A stretch of DNA of 64,000 nucleotides. Origin: Bacteroides_E sp964528875. Lineage in GTDB: Bacteria; Bacteroidota; Bacteroidia; Bacteroidales; Bacteroidaceae. Of this stretch, positions 1-8,387 are shown one piece after another (position 1 is the stretch's first letter; every line of letters starts with the position of its first letter). A program made the position numbers and the translations under genes. Below the pieces are notes generated by a model. That model saw only the letters and a list, made by a program, of their open reading frames with translations, was not told where the DNA came from and did no database searches. Location of the stretch: assembly GCA_964528875.1 (NCBI GenBank), contig CAZGUI010000001.1, positions 62,001 to 126,000 of the forward strand. The letters are read 5' to 3'.

Positions 1-744
1 ACGAGTACTATTAAGAGCATATAAAATGGGTAAAGTGAGTTTACCCTCCTCCATATCTTTCCCGGTGGGTTTACCTATTTGGAGATTTTCATAATAATCA
101 AAAATATCATCTTTAATCTGAAAACATAGACCTATTAGGTTCCCTAACTTTCGAGCTTGTTGAACTTGATATTCGGAAGCATTAACAGAAATGGCAGCTA
201 TCTCTGCACAAGTTTCAAAAAGAGCTGCAGTTTTCTTATTGATTACACGGAAATATAATTCCTCAGAAAGATTTAGATCATCTATATTTTCTAGTTGAAG
301 CAACTCGCCTTCTGCTAATTTTTTGCCTAAACTAGCTACTAAATCTACTATCTGTGAATTTTTGGTTTTACCAACCTCCATTAAACAGGTAGCTAAGAAA
401 AAATCTCCAGCTAAAACAGAAACTTTGTTTCCGTAAATAGCATTGGTAGAGGGTTGACCTCTGCGCAACTGACTTTCATCTACTACATCATCGTGAATAA
501 GACTAGCTGTGTGAAGCAGCTCTAAAGCTACAGCCGAATAAAGAGAGGTGTTATTAACTTCACCTAAAGCCTTGGAGATTAAAAGAACTAGAATGGGACG
601 CATCATTTTTCCATTCTTCTGCTTAACGTGCTCAATAACGCTTCCCATTAATTCATTAGAGCTGAATAATGAGTCGTTAAAATAAGATTTGAATTCTTCT
701 AATTCTTTTAAAATCGGGTTTTGTATTTGCAGTAATGGATTCAT
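1..744 (-). CDS. Polyprenyl synthetase (octaprenyl/heptaprenyl diphosphate synthase type), 3' end cut by window edge
   Basis: This trans-isoprenyl diphosphate synthase would add isopentenyl diphosphate units to an allylic primer, making the side chain of menaquinone or a related lipid. I translated 248 codons from the ATG at 744. The first aspartate-rich motif reads HDDVVDE (about D85, D86, D89) and the second reads KDDIFDY (about D212, D213, D216). Both Mg-diphosphate motifs are therefore complete. An RGQPSTN segment follows the first motif, as is usual in this family. Frame and motif spacing fit a protein of about 320 residues, so roughly the last 75 residues lie outside the window. An upstream ATG at 752 meets a stop within four codons, which fixes the start. 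A TATTTTTG box on the minus strand (773 to 766) could serve as the -7 element. The exact chain length cannot be read from the sequence. Confidence 0.93.
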   Translation of the reverse strand, partial: MNPLLQIQNPILKELEEFKSYFNDSLFSSNELMGSVIEHVKQKNGKMMRPILVLLISKALGEVNNTSLYSAVALELLHTASLIHDDVVDESQLRRGQPSTNAIYGNKVSVLAGDFFLATCLMEVGKTKNSQIVDLVASLGKKLAEGELLQLENIDDLNLSEELYFRVINKKTAALFETCAEIAAISVNASEYQVQQARKLGNLIGLCFQIKDDIFDYYENLQIGKPTGKDMEEGKLTLPILYALNSTR

Positions 745-831
745 TCTAGCATTCTAAATAAAACACAAAAATAATACATAAAAGAATCATTCCACCATTT
801 TTTTGTATTTTTACATTAAATATACATAGAA

Positions 832-3627
832 ATGGAGCACAAGAAACTTTTTTTCATCGATGCCTACGCATTAATCTACAGATCATATTACGCATTAATA
901 CGAAATCCTCGTATTAATAGCAAAGGATTTAACACCTCTGCCATACTGGGATTTGTAAACACGCTAGAAGAGATACTTAAAAACGAAAAACCTACACATA
1001 TTGGAATTGCATTTGACCCTCCAGGGCCAACTTTTAGACACGAAGCTTATGAAGAATATAAAGCTCAAAGAGAGGAAACTCCTGAAGACATACGCAAGTC
1101 AGTACCTATCATTAAAGAAATAATTAATGCCTACAACATCCCCATACTTGAAGTACAGGGATATGAAGCAGATGATGTGATAGGAACACTTGCTACACAA
1201 GCAGGGAATAAAAGTATTCCTACCTATATGTTGACTTCGGATAAAGACTATGGTCAGCTAGTTACCGATTCTGTTTTTATGTATCGGCCAAAACATAAAG
1301 GTGGATATGAAGTATTGGGTGTAGAGGAAATTAAAAATAAATTCAAAATTAATGAACCCATACAAGTTATTGACATATTGGCTTTAATGGGAGATGCATC
1401 GGATAATATCCCGGGATGTCCCGGAGTAGGTGAAGTTTTTTCCCAACGACTAATTAAGCAATTTGGATCAGTAGAAAATTTAATTGAACACGCTCATGAA
1501 TTAAAGGGTGCAATGAGAAAGAAAGTAGAAGAGAATGTGGAGACCATTAAGTTTTCAAAATTCTTAGCTACCATAAAAAAAGATGTCCCCATAGAATTAA
1601 ATTTAAATGAGTTGATTCGAGAAAGTGAAGACGAAGAGAAGATAAAAGAAATCTTTCAAGAATTGGAATTCAAAACTCTACTCAACAGAAAATATCCGGA
1701 GGAACAACTATCCTCTCCTACCCTCTTTAATAATTTCAATAAAAACGAGCCAACGCAAGGCAATTTGTTTGGCGATTTTGAAGGGAATTATACAGATGAT
1801 GATAAAAATCGCAAGGATTTGCCATTAGAAAACATAAAAAAAGAATATAAACTAATTGATAATCAAGAATCTATAGAAGAATTAGTTCAAATTTTAAGTA
1901 AACAAAAAGAATTTGCTCTAGATACAGAAACCACGAATACTGATCCTATGAATGCAGAATTGGTGGGTTTTAGTTTTTCTTATCAATCCAATGAAGCTTT
2001 TTATATTCCGGTACCCAATGGAAAAGAAGAAGCACAAAAAATTCTTAAAAATTTTCAATCGATTTTAGAAAATCCTGAAATAGCTAAAATCGGACAAAAT
2101 ATTAAATACGATTTAATTGTTCTAAGTAATTACGATATTCAGGTAGAAGGTAAACTTTTTGATACCATGATTGCTCACTATGTCATTCAGCCGGAATTAC
2201 GTCACGGAATGGATTATTTAGCCGAGATATATTTAAATCATCAAACTATACCAATAGAACATTTAATTGGCCCCAAAGGGAAGAATCAAAAAAGTATGAG
2301 AGATCTTTCTCCGGAAGATGTTTATAAATATGCTTGTGAAGATGCCGATATCACTTTACAACTGAAATACAAACTGGAAGAAGATTTAAAGAAAAACAAT
2401 TCTGAAGAACTGTTTTACGACATTGAAATGCCACTGGTACCTGTTTTAGTAGAAATGGAGAGAAATGGGGTTCGATTGGATACTGTAGCACTCAAGAATA
2501 CTTCTGAAAAATTAACAGCAAAACTCATTCAACTGGAAGATGAAATTCATTCTTTAGCAGGAATAGATTTTAATGTGTCATCACCCAAACAAGTGGGGGA
2601 AACATTATTCGACCACATGAAACTAGATGAAAAAGCTAAAAAGACTAAATCGGGACAATACACGACTTCGGAGGAGGTGCTGTTAAAATATAAAAACAAA
2701 CACGAAATTGTAGAAAAAATACTAGAATACAGAACCATAAAAAAGTTACTGAGCACCTACATTGATTCGTTGCCTTTAATGATTAACCCCAAAACTCATA
2801 AAATTCACACTTCCTTTAATCAAACAGTTACAGCTACAGGAAGGTTAAGCTCCAGTAATCCAAACCTCCAAAATATCCCTATACGCGATGATGAAGGAAG
2901 AGAGATTAGAAAAGCATTCATTCCAAACGAAGGTGATGAGTTCTTTTCAGCCGACTACTCTCAAATTGAATTGAGAATTATGGCTCATCTAAGTAATGAT
3001 GAACATATGATTGAAGCATTTAATAAAGGACTAGATATTCATACTGCTACTGCTGCTAAAATATATAAAGAAGAAGTCAGTGAGGTTACCTCGCAAATGA
3101 GAAATAAAGCGAAGACAGCCAATTTTGGTATTATATATGGAATATCTGTTTTTGGTCTATCCGAAAGATTAAATATTGAACGAAAAGAAGCCAAACAGCT
3201 AATTGATGGCTATTTTGAAAGCTATCCCGATGTCTCTAGATATATGGAAGAGAGCAAAGAAAAAGCCAAAGACCTGGGATATGTAGAAACCGTATTTAAA
3301 AGAAAAAGATTCCTCCCTGACATTAATTCACGAAATGCCATAGTAAGAGGTTTTGCAGAACGAAATGCTATTAATGCACCCATTCAAGGAAGTGCTGCAG
3401 ATATCATTAAGGTAGCAATGATTAATATCTTTAAGCGCATCCAAAAGGAGGGACTTAAATCAAAAATGATACTACAAGTTCATGATGAACTTAATTTTAG
3501 TGTTCCTGTAAAAGAAAAAAAGATTTTGGAGAACATTGTTATTGAAGAAATGGAAAACGCTTATCAAATGAAAGTACCCTTAAAAGTTGATTGTGGATGG
3601 GGCAAAAATTGGCTCGAAGCTCATTAG
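832..3627 (+). CDS. polA: DNA polymerase I
   Basis: PolA removes RNA primers and fills gaps in repair and Okazaki-fragment processing. The 931-residue protein has all three domains. The 5' nuclease occupies about residues 1-290, with the conserved YEADDVIGTLA segment and a helix-hairpin-helix at DNIPGCPGVG. The 3'-5' exonuclease lies at about 340-530. The C-terminal family A polymerase has motif A DYSQIELR (catalytic D708), the O-helix around MRNKAKTANFGIIYG, and motif C VHDEL (H884, D885). The exonuclease keeps its DTE pair (D364, E366), so proofreading is probably active, unlike in Thermus or Bacillus PolA. Length is normal for the family. The gene diverges from the polyprenyl synthetase across an 87-bp gap and ends at a strong hairpin terminator. 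Confidence 0.98.
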   Translation: MEHKKLFFIDAYALIYRSYYALIRNPRINSKGFNTSAILGFVNTLEEILKNEKPTHIGIAFDPPGPTFRHEAYEEYKAQREETPEDIRKSVPIIKEIINAYNIPILEVQGYEADDVIGTLATQAGNKSIPTYMLTSDKDYGQLVTDSVFMYRPKHKGGYEVLGVEEIKNKFKINEPIQVIDILALMGDASDNIPGCPGVGEVFSQRLIKQFGSVENLIEHAHELKGAMRKKVEENVETIKFSKFLATIKKDVPIELNLNELIRESEDEEKIKEIFQELEFKTLLNRKYPEEQLSSPTLFNNFNKNEPTQGNLFGDFEGNYTDDDKNRKDLPLENIKKEYKLIDNQESIEELVQILSKQKEFALDTETTNTDPMNAELVGFSFSYQSNEAFYIPVPNGKEEAQKILKNFQSILENPEIAKIGQNIKYDLIVLSNYDIQVEGKLFDTMIAHYVIQPELRHGMDYLAEIYLNHQTIPIEHLIGPKGKNQKSMRDLSPEDVYKYACEDADITLQLKYKLEEDLKKNNSEELFYDIEMPLVPVLVEMERNGVRLDTVALKNTSEKLTAKLIQLEDEIHSLAGIDFNVSSPKQVGETLFDHMKLDEKAKKTKSGQYTTSEEVLLKYKNKHEIVEKILEYRTIKKLLSTYIDSLPLMINPKTHKIHTSFNQTVTATGRLSSSNPNLQNIPIRDDEGREIRKAFIPNEGDEFFSADYSQIELRIMAHLSNDEHMIEAFNKGLDIHTATAAKIYKEEVSEVTSQMRNKAKTANFGIIYGISVFGLSERLNIERKEAKQLIDGYFESYPDVSRYMEESKEKAKDLGYVETVFKRKRFLPDINSRNAIVRGFAERNAINAPIQGSAADIIKVAMINIFKRIQKEGLKSKMILQVHDELNFSVPVKEKKILENIVIEEMENAYQMKVPLKVDCGWGKNWLEAH

Positions 3628-3681
3628 TTTTGCATGATAACATTCTTTAACTTTATCGCATATTGATACAATAAATATTCA

Positions 3682-3730
3682 AAGCATCAATTTATGTATT
3701 TAAACAACATAAATTGATGCTTTTTCTTAT
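3682..3730 (+). terminator. Intrinsic terminator of polA
   Basis: A perfect 15-bp stem (3682-3696 with 3708-3722), starting AAGCATCAATTT and closing AAATTGATGCTT, encloses an 11-nt loop and runs into TTTTTCTTATT. The same 12-nt arm sequences reappear, in the opposite order, in the hairpin at 16400-16449 just upstream of rnpA. Confidence 0.85.
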
Positions 3731-3906
3731 TAAAAAAACAGATGGAAATCACATTTAGACAAAATAAATGACCAAAGAAACAAATACCATAATGTCATTT
3801 TTATAGGGTATATATACTAATATATGAATAATATGTCTATATTTACATCAGTAAATCTAAATAATCTGACAATTTGATAATTAATAAATAAAAAAAGGAA
3901 GGTGCT

Positions 3907-4287
3907 ATGAAAACAAAACAATTAATTAAACAAACGCTTTTTGTTATCTTTTTTGGACTTTTCGGACTTTGTAGTTTTGCTAAAACACAAAACAACCTTA
4001 TTTATGATACAGAAGAGGTAAATGGTATTATGGTAGCTCAAACAGTATATAAACAAGAGAATGGGATTTTAGCTAATTTCCAAAAGTATACCTATGAATA
4101 TGATGATAATTTTAGAGTAATAGTAAACACATCGTACAAATGGGACAAGAATGCATGGATCTCAGATATGTGCATTAAACACAATTACGAAGGAAAAACA
4201 GTTACTACAACTTATTATAAATGGAATAGTAAAAAAAATGAATATATACTTCAACCGAACCTTACCGTAACAACCGATTATAACTAA
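3907..4287 (+). CDS. Small secreted protein, DUF3836-like
   Basis: This is a 126-residue exported protein of unknown function. The N-terminus has a lysine-rich start, a hydrophobic core (TLFVIFFGLFGLCSFA) and a likely signal peptidase I site near residue 24. The mature part is beta-rich, with repeated tyrosine/tryptophan strands such as YTYEYDD, TSYKWDK and TTYYKWN. This pattern resembles the short DUF3836 proteins common in Bacteroides; I make that assignment from memory of the pattern, not from a search. The start is supported by AAGGAAGG about 6 bp upstream, an unusually good ribosome-binding site for this window. It is a single gene between the polA terminator and its own terminator at 4301-4331. 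A 279-bp upstream gap holds the polA terminator and probably its promoter. Confidence 0.75.
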   Translation: MKTKQLIKQTLFVIFFGLFGLCSFAKTQNNLIYDTEEVNGIMVAQTVYKQENGILANFQKYTYEYDDNFRVIVNTSYKWDKNAWISDMCIKHNYEGKTVTTTYYKWNSKKNEYILQPNLTVTTDYN

Positions 4288-4300
4288 ATTATTAAAAACA

Positions 4301-4331
4301 AAAAAAGGAGGACTATTGATCCTCCTTTTTT
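4301..4331. terminator. Bidirectional terminator between the small secreted protein gene and rubrerythrin
   Basis: AAAAAAGGAGGA at 4301-4312 pairs with TCCTCCTTTTTT at 4320-4331 across a 7-nt loop. It has a T run on both strands and sits between two convergent genes. Confidence 0.9.
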
Positions 4332-4349
4332 TATGCTTAAGAATAGTTC

Positions 4350-4931
4350 TTAATAATTATTCTTCATGATTTCAAAATGAGCTTGAGGATGTAAACAAGC
4401 CGGACAAACTTTAGGAGCTTCTTTTCCAACGTGAATAAATCCACAATTACGACATTGCCACACAACTTCATCTTCTCTAGCAAAAACTTTAGCATCTTCA
4501 ATGTTGCTTACAAAAGAACGATATCTTTCTTCGTGTCCTTTTTCTGCATTAGCGATGTTACGATACATAGCTGCAATTTCAGGGAAACCTTCTTCTTGAG
4601 CTACATCAGCAAAATGAGGATAATCAATAGCCCACTCCTCGTGTTCACCTTGAGCAGCAGCTAATAAGTTTTCTAAAGTAGAACCAATTACTCCTGCAGG
4701 GAAAGAAGCATTAACTTGAACCATACCTCCTTCTAAATATTTAAACATTCTTTTTGCGTGTTCTTTTTCTTGTTCAGCAGTTTCTAAGAAAATAGCTGCC
4801 ATTTGCTCAAAACCATCATTTTTTGCTTGTTTAGCAAAATAAGTGTAACGCATTCTTGCTTGTGATTCACCTGCAAAAGATTGCATAAGATTTTTTTCGG
4901 TTTGAGTTCCTTTAACTGATTTTTTAGCCAT
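4350..4931 (-). CDS. Rubrerythrin
   Basis: Rubrerythrin is a cytoplasmic non-haem iron peroxidase that reduces hydrogen peroxide and is typical of anaerobes. The 193-residue protein has the four-helix ferritin-like diiron domain at about residues 1-150, with glutamates in ESQARMRY, ETAEQEKEHAKR and NAEKGHEERY. A C-terminal rubredoxin-like domain carries two CxxC pairs, WQCRNCG and KVCPACLHP. Length and domain order are those of classical rubrerythrin. It is transcribed alone and ends at the shared terminator at 4301-4331. A TATATTTG box on the minus strand lies about 70 bp upstream of the start. Its presence suggests an anaerobe or microaerophile. Confidence 0.97.
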   Translation of the reverse strand: MAKKSVKGTQTEKNLMQSFAGESQARMRYTYFAKQAKNDGFEQMAAIFLETAEQEKEHAKRMFKYLEGGMVQVNASFPAGVIGSTLENLLAAAQGEHEEWAIDYPHFADVAQEEGFPEIAAMYRNIANAEKGHEERYRSFVSNIEDAKVFAREDEVVWQCRNCGFIHVGKEAPKVCPACLHPQAHFEIMKNNY

Positions 4932-4999
4932 AATTTATAAGTTTATTAGTTATATAAAAATGTATCACATTAAGTTTATGAATATAAAATGTATTCACA

Positions 5000-5007
5000 C
5001 AAATATA
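5000..5007 (-). promoter_or_regulatory. Putative -7 box for rubrerythrin
   Basis: On the minus strand this reads TATATTTG, matching the Bacteroidota -7 consensus TAnnTTTG. No clear TTTG -33 box is found at the expected distance, so the call is tentative. Confidence 0.4.
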
Positions 5008-5194
5008 AAAAATATAAGTGAAAAATAGTCTTAATAAGAATATAAGAATATAAAAATATCCATATTCTTATCTAAAGTTTATATTAATCATTTAGTTTAA
5101 TAAATATATTTATTTTGACTAATTTTACATTCTCTTAATATTTAGCTATATTAATCACAATTCAGTATTCAACTTTTGTAATTTTTGTAAGAAC

Positions 5195-6895
5195 ATGATA
5201 GATTTTAAGCCGAAAATAATTTCAGCTTTAAAAAGCTACAATAAAAAAACTTTTTCAGCCGATTTAATGGCGGGGTTGATTGTAGGTATTGTTGCTTTAC
5301 CCTTAGCTATAGCTTTTGGTATAGCCTCTGGAGTAACTCCTGAAAAAGGAATCATCACTGCCATCATAGCAGGTTTTATTATTTCATTATTAGGTGGAAG
5401 CTCCGTACAAATAGGAGGACCTACAGGTGCTTTTATTGTAATAGTTTATGGAATTATTCAACAATATGGAGAAGCGGGGTTACTAGTCGCTACTTTAATT
5501 GCAGGGGTGATATTACTTATAATGGGATTATTTAAACTGGGAACCATAATTAAATTCATACCCTACCCAATTATTGTTGGATTTACTAGTGGAATAGCGG
5601 TCACCATTTTTACAACACAAATTGCAGATGTCTTTGGATTAAGCTTTGGTGATAATAAACTTCCAGGGGATTTTATTGGCAAATGGATTATGTATTTTAA
5701 ATACATATACACCATCAATTGGTGGGAAACAGCTGTATGTTTTGCAAGTATAGCACTCATAATATTTACTCCTCGTTTTTCTAAAAAAATACCCGGATCA
5801 CTAGTTGCTATCATTACTTTAACAATAATTGCTTACCTTTTAAAAACGTATTTAGGTATCGATCAAATAAGCACCATTGGTGATCGTTTCATCATAAGTT
5901 CCAGTTTACCTACAGCTGAAATTCCAAACTTAACGTTTGAAAGTGTAAAAAATTTAATTCCGGTTTCCATTACCATAGCAGTATTAGGTGCAGTAGAGTC
6001 GCTTCTGTCTGCCACTGTAGCCGATGGTGTAATAGGGAAAAGACACAATTCAAATACAGAACTCATAGCACAAGGCGCTGCAAACATGATTGTCCCTCTG
6101 TTTGGTGGCATCCCCGCTACAGGAGCTATTGCTCGTACCATGACAAACATTAATAATGGAGGTAAAACACCGGTAGCCGGTATCATACATGCAGTGGTTT
6201 TACTTTTAATTATGCTATTTTTAATGCCTTTAGCAAAATATATTCCAATGGCTTGCTTGGCTGGTGTACTTGTAATTGTGGCATATAATATGAGTGAATG
6301 GAGAACCTTCAAAGCATTTATGAATAACCCTAAATCGGATGTTGCGGTATTGTTAGTTACCTTTTTATTAACCGTTATTTTCGATTTGGTTATTGCCATC
6401 CAAGTGGGTTTAATTTTAGCTTTCTTACTCTTCATGAAACGCATTACCGAAACAACAGAAGTGTCTGTAATCAGGGATAAACTGAACATAAGTGAAGATG
6501 ATACCGGAATGGAAGATGAAAAATTAAAAATTCCTGAAGGAGTAGAAGTTTATGAAATTGAAGGGCCTTATTTCTTTGGGGTAGCCAATAAGTTTGAAGA
6601 GCAAACCATTCAACTGGGTACCCCTCCAAAAATAAGAATAATAAGAATGAGGAAAGTTCCTTTTATTGATTCTACAGGTATTCATAACCTTACTAACTTT
6701 TGTAAAAACTCTCAAAGAGATAAGATAAACATCATTCTTTCTGGTGTAAATAAAGATGTAAATCATACTTTGGAGAAAGCTAATTTCTATGATGTGGTAG
6801 GTAGAGACAATATCTGTCCTAACATTTTTAGAGCATTAGATCGGGCAAAACATCTATTGTCTGAATGGGAAGAAGCAGATAAAAAGAAAGAATAA
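5195..6895 (+). CDS. SulP family anion transporter with STAS domain
   Basis: This inner-membrane SLC26/SulP transporter probably moves sulfate, bicarbonate or a similar anion. The 566-residue protein starts with the family pattern (FSADLMAGLIVGIVALPLAIAFG), followed by many hydrophobic helices to about residue 420. Conserved stretches include GGPTGAFIV near residue 75 and NMIVPLFGGIPATGAIART near residue 305. The cytoplasmic C-terminus from about 450 is a STAS domain with the typical IDSTGIHNL loop. Length is normal for bacterial SulP proteins. It is a single gene followed by a strong terminator. Substrate cannot be told from sequence; the ATP-gated and carbonic-anhydrase-linked relatives have partners that are absent here. 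Confidence 0.95.
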   Translation: MIDFKPKIISALKSYNKKTFSADLMAGLIVGIVALPLAIAFGIASGVTPEKGIITAIIAGFIISLLGGSSVQIGGPTGAFIVIVYGIIQQYGEAGLLVATLIAGVILLIMGLFKLGTIIKFIPYPIIVGFTSGIAVTIFTTQIADVFGLSFGDNKLPGDFIGKWIMYFKYIYTINWWETAVCFASIALIIFTPRFSKKIPGSLVAIITLTIIAYLLKTYLGIDQISTIGDRFIISSSLPTAEIPNLTFESVKNLIPVSITIAVLGAVESLLSATVADGVIGKRHNSNTELIAQGAANMIVPLFGGIPATGAIARTMTNINNGGKTPVAGIIHAVVLLLIMLFLMPLAKYIPMACLAGVLVIVAYNMSEWRTFKAFMNNPKSDVAVLLVTFLLTVIFDLVIAIQVGLILAFLLFMKRITETTEVSVIRDKLNISEDDTGMEDEKLKIPEGVEVYEIEGPYFFGVANKFEEQTIQLGTPPKIRIIRMRKVPFIDSTGIHNLTNFCKNSQRDKINIILSGVNKDVNHTLEKANFYDVVGRDNICPNIFRALDRAKHLLSEWEEADKKKE

Positions 6896-6920
6896 TCAGA
6901 ACGATCAAGATAAAAAATAA

Positions 6921-6960
6921 ATGGGCGTGATACTAAAAACACGCCCATTTTCTATTTTTA
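6921..6960 (+). terminator. Terminator of the SulP gene
   Basis: ATGGGCGTG (6921-6929) pairs with CACGCCCAT (6940-6948) and is followed by TTTCTATTTTT. It also lies between convergent genes and may act on both strands. Confidence 0.85.
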
Positions 6961-6968
6961 AAAAGCAC

Positions 6969-7481
6969 TTATTTACCCCAAACATTCAATATTTCAGCTA
7001 TATAAATACAATGTAAATTCCCTTTAGCACCGTACCATTTTTCCAAAATCTTATGATCTAGAAAACGGTCTTTATTTAATTTCTCACAATACATTTTTTT
7101 ACACTCTAGCGTAAGACGTGATTGCTTAAAAATAATATTCCCATCAGATGTTGTATCGGGTATTAATCCCGTTTCTTTAATTTTATTGACATCCCTACCC
7201 GATTTAGATCCACATACTTTATGTATATCTTTATTCTCTTCACCTAAAAAAGAAAGAGTGAAACATTCATTATCTTCCAAAAATTCATATGTATAGCGCT
7301 CAGGGCGAACAAAAACAAACACAACAGGTTTATTCCAAAGATATCCCACGCCACCCCAATTAGCAGTCATCGTATTGAACGAATCCTTTGTACCTGCAGT
7401 TATTAACATATACTCCTTACTGATGATATCAATAAAGTTTTCTTCTAACTCTCCTACTTCTATTTTATTTAATGAGTTCAT
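6969..7481 (-). CDS. Flavin reductase-like domain protein
   Basis: This 170-residue protein belongs to the FMN-binding split-barrel flavin reductase-like family. Features include ITAGTKDSFNTMTANWGGVGYLW near the N-terminus, where the family binds FMN, and KPVVFVFVRPERYTYEF and ECFTLSFLG further on. Such proteins reduce or simply bind FMN in the cytoplasm, and many have no known partner. It lies 11 bp downstream of the radical SAM gene on the same strand, so the two are probably co-transcribed. Electron supply to a radical SAM enzyme is one possible link, but that is only inferred from position. Confidence 0.88.
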   Translation of the reverse strand: MNSLNKIEVGELEENFIDIISKEYMLITAGTKDSFNTMTANWGGVGYLWNKPVVFVFVRPERYTYEFLEDNECFTLSFLGEENKDIHKVCGSKSGRDVNKIKETGLIPDTTSDGNIIFKQSRLTLECKKMYCEKLNKDRFLDHKILEKWYGAKGNLHCIYIAEILNVWGK

Positions 7482-7492
7482 TTCTGTTATTT

Positions 7493-8266
7493 TTAATAGG
7501 AAGCTTCAGCTTGAATACCTTCCTTTTGTAATAAATCAACAATTCTGTCTAACTCCTGTGGAGTAGCTTTAATTAAATCCTTATCCGGAGTATCGCGTTC
7601 TATGGTATATACCATAACACTTTCCGGTTGAATAGTTTTAACTACTTCAATCCAGGGTAATACATAGTCGTCAGTGGTATTATCTACCGATTGACCTTGA
7701 TAATATCCTTTTAAAAACATCGTTTGAATAATGCATTGATTTCCATATGCCTTTAATTGAGCTATAGTATCAAGGAGAGAGAAATTTTTCAACGGCCGAT
7801 TCACCAAACGAATGTAATCTTCATTTACTGTATCTAACTTCAGAATGTTTTGATCAATTAGTTTTAATGCTTCAAAAACATCCTTATTATGAATACGCGT
7901 TGCATTACTTAATACACAAATTTTAGCTTTAGGAAAATAATTATTACGCAATCCTACGGTATCTTCAATAATGCCTTTAAACTCGGGATGCAAAGTGGGT
8001 TCTCCATTACCGGCAAAAGTAAGTACATCGGGAGGCATATTTTCTTCTTTCATTTTAAGCAATTGCTTTTCCAGTGCATTTTTCACCATTGAACGTGTAG
8101 GTAATGGATTACCTGTTTTATAATCTTTATTATATCCACATTCACAATAGATGCAATCAAAATTACACACTTTCCCATCAGCCGGTAATAGATTAATACC
8201 TAATGAAGTACCTAATCTTCTAGAATGTACCGGACCAAAAATAGGGGAATCAAAACGTATAGTCAT
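7493..8266 (-). CDS. Radical SAM protein
   Basis: This 257-residue radical SAM enzyme has the cluster motif CxxxCxxC at C34, C38 and C41 (VCNFDCIYCECG). The AdoMet-contacting segment VLTFAGNGEPTLHPEF lies near residue 90. The N-terminal FGPVHSRRLGTSLGINLLP pattern matches a group of small radical SAM proteins distantly related to the TYW1/COG0731 family, whose substrates are mostly unknown. There is no SPASM domain or second cysteine cluster. It is the first gene of a two-gene unit with the flavin reductase-like protein 11 bp downstream. The reaction is not predictable from the sequence. Confidence 0.9.
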   Translation of the reverse strand: MTIRFDSPIFGPVHSRRLGTSLGINLLPADGKVCNFDCIYCECGYNKDYKTGNPLPTRSMVKNALEKQLLKMKEENMPPDVLTFAGNGEPTLHPEFKGIIEDTVGLRNNYFPKAKICVLSNATRIHNKDVFEALKLIDQNILKLDTVNEDYIRLVNRPLKNFSLLDTIAQLKAYGNQCIIQTMFLKGYYQGQSVDNTTDDYVLPWIEVVKTIQPESVMVYTIERDTPDKDLIKATPQELDRIVDLLQKEGIQAEASY

Positions 8267-8387
8267 ACTATTTATTTATAAATGGTCTACAAATTACAAA
8301 AACAGTACAAAGATACCTCTTTTTTAAACATTTAGAGAAAATACAAAGTGAACATCTTGTGAGATATTAGTATGCTAACTACAGAAA

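Noticed and set aside
5863..6489. Minus-strand 208-codon open frame over the SulP gene
   Set aside because: It is the antisense of conserved transporter helices and has no own start signal; judged a shadow.
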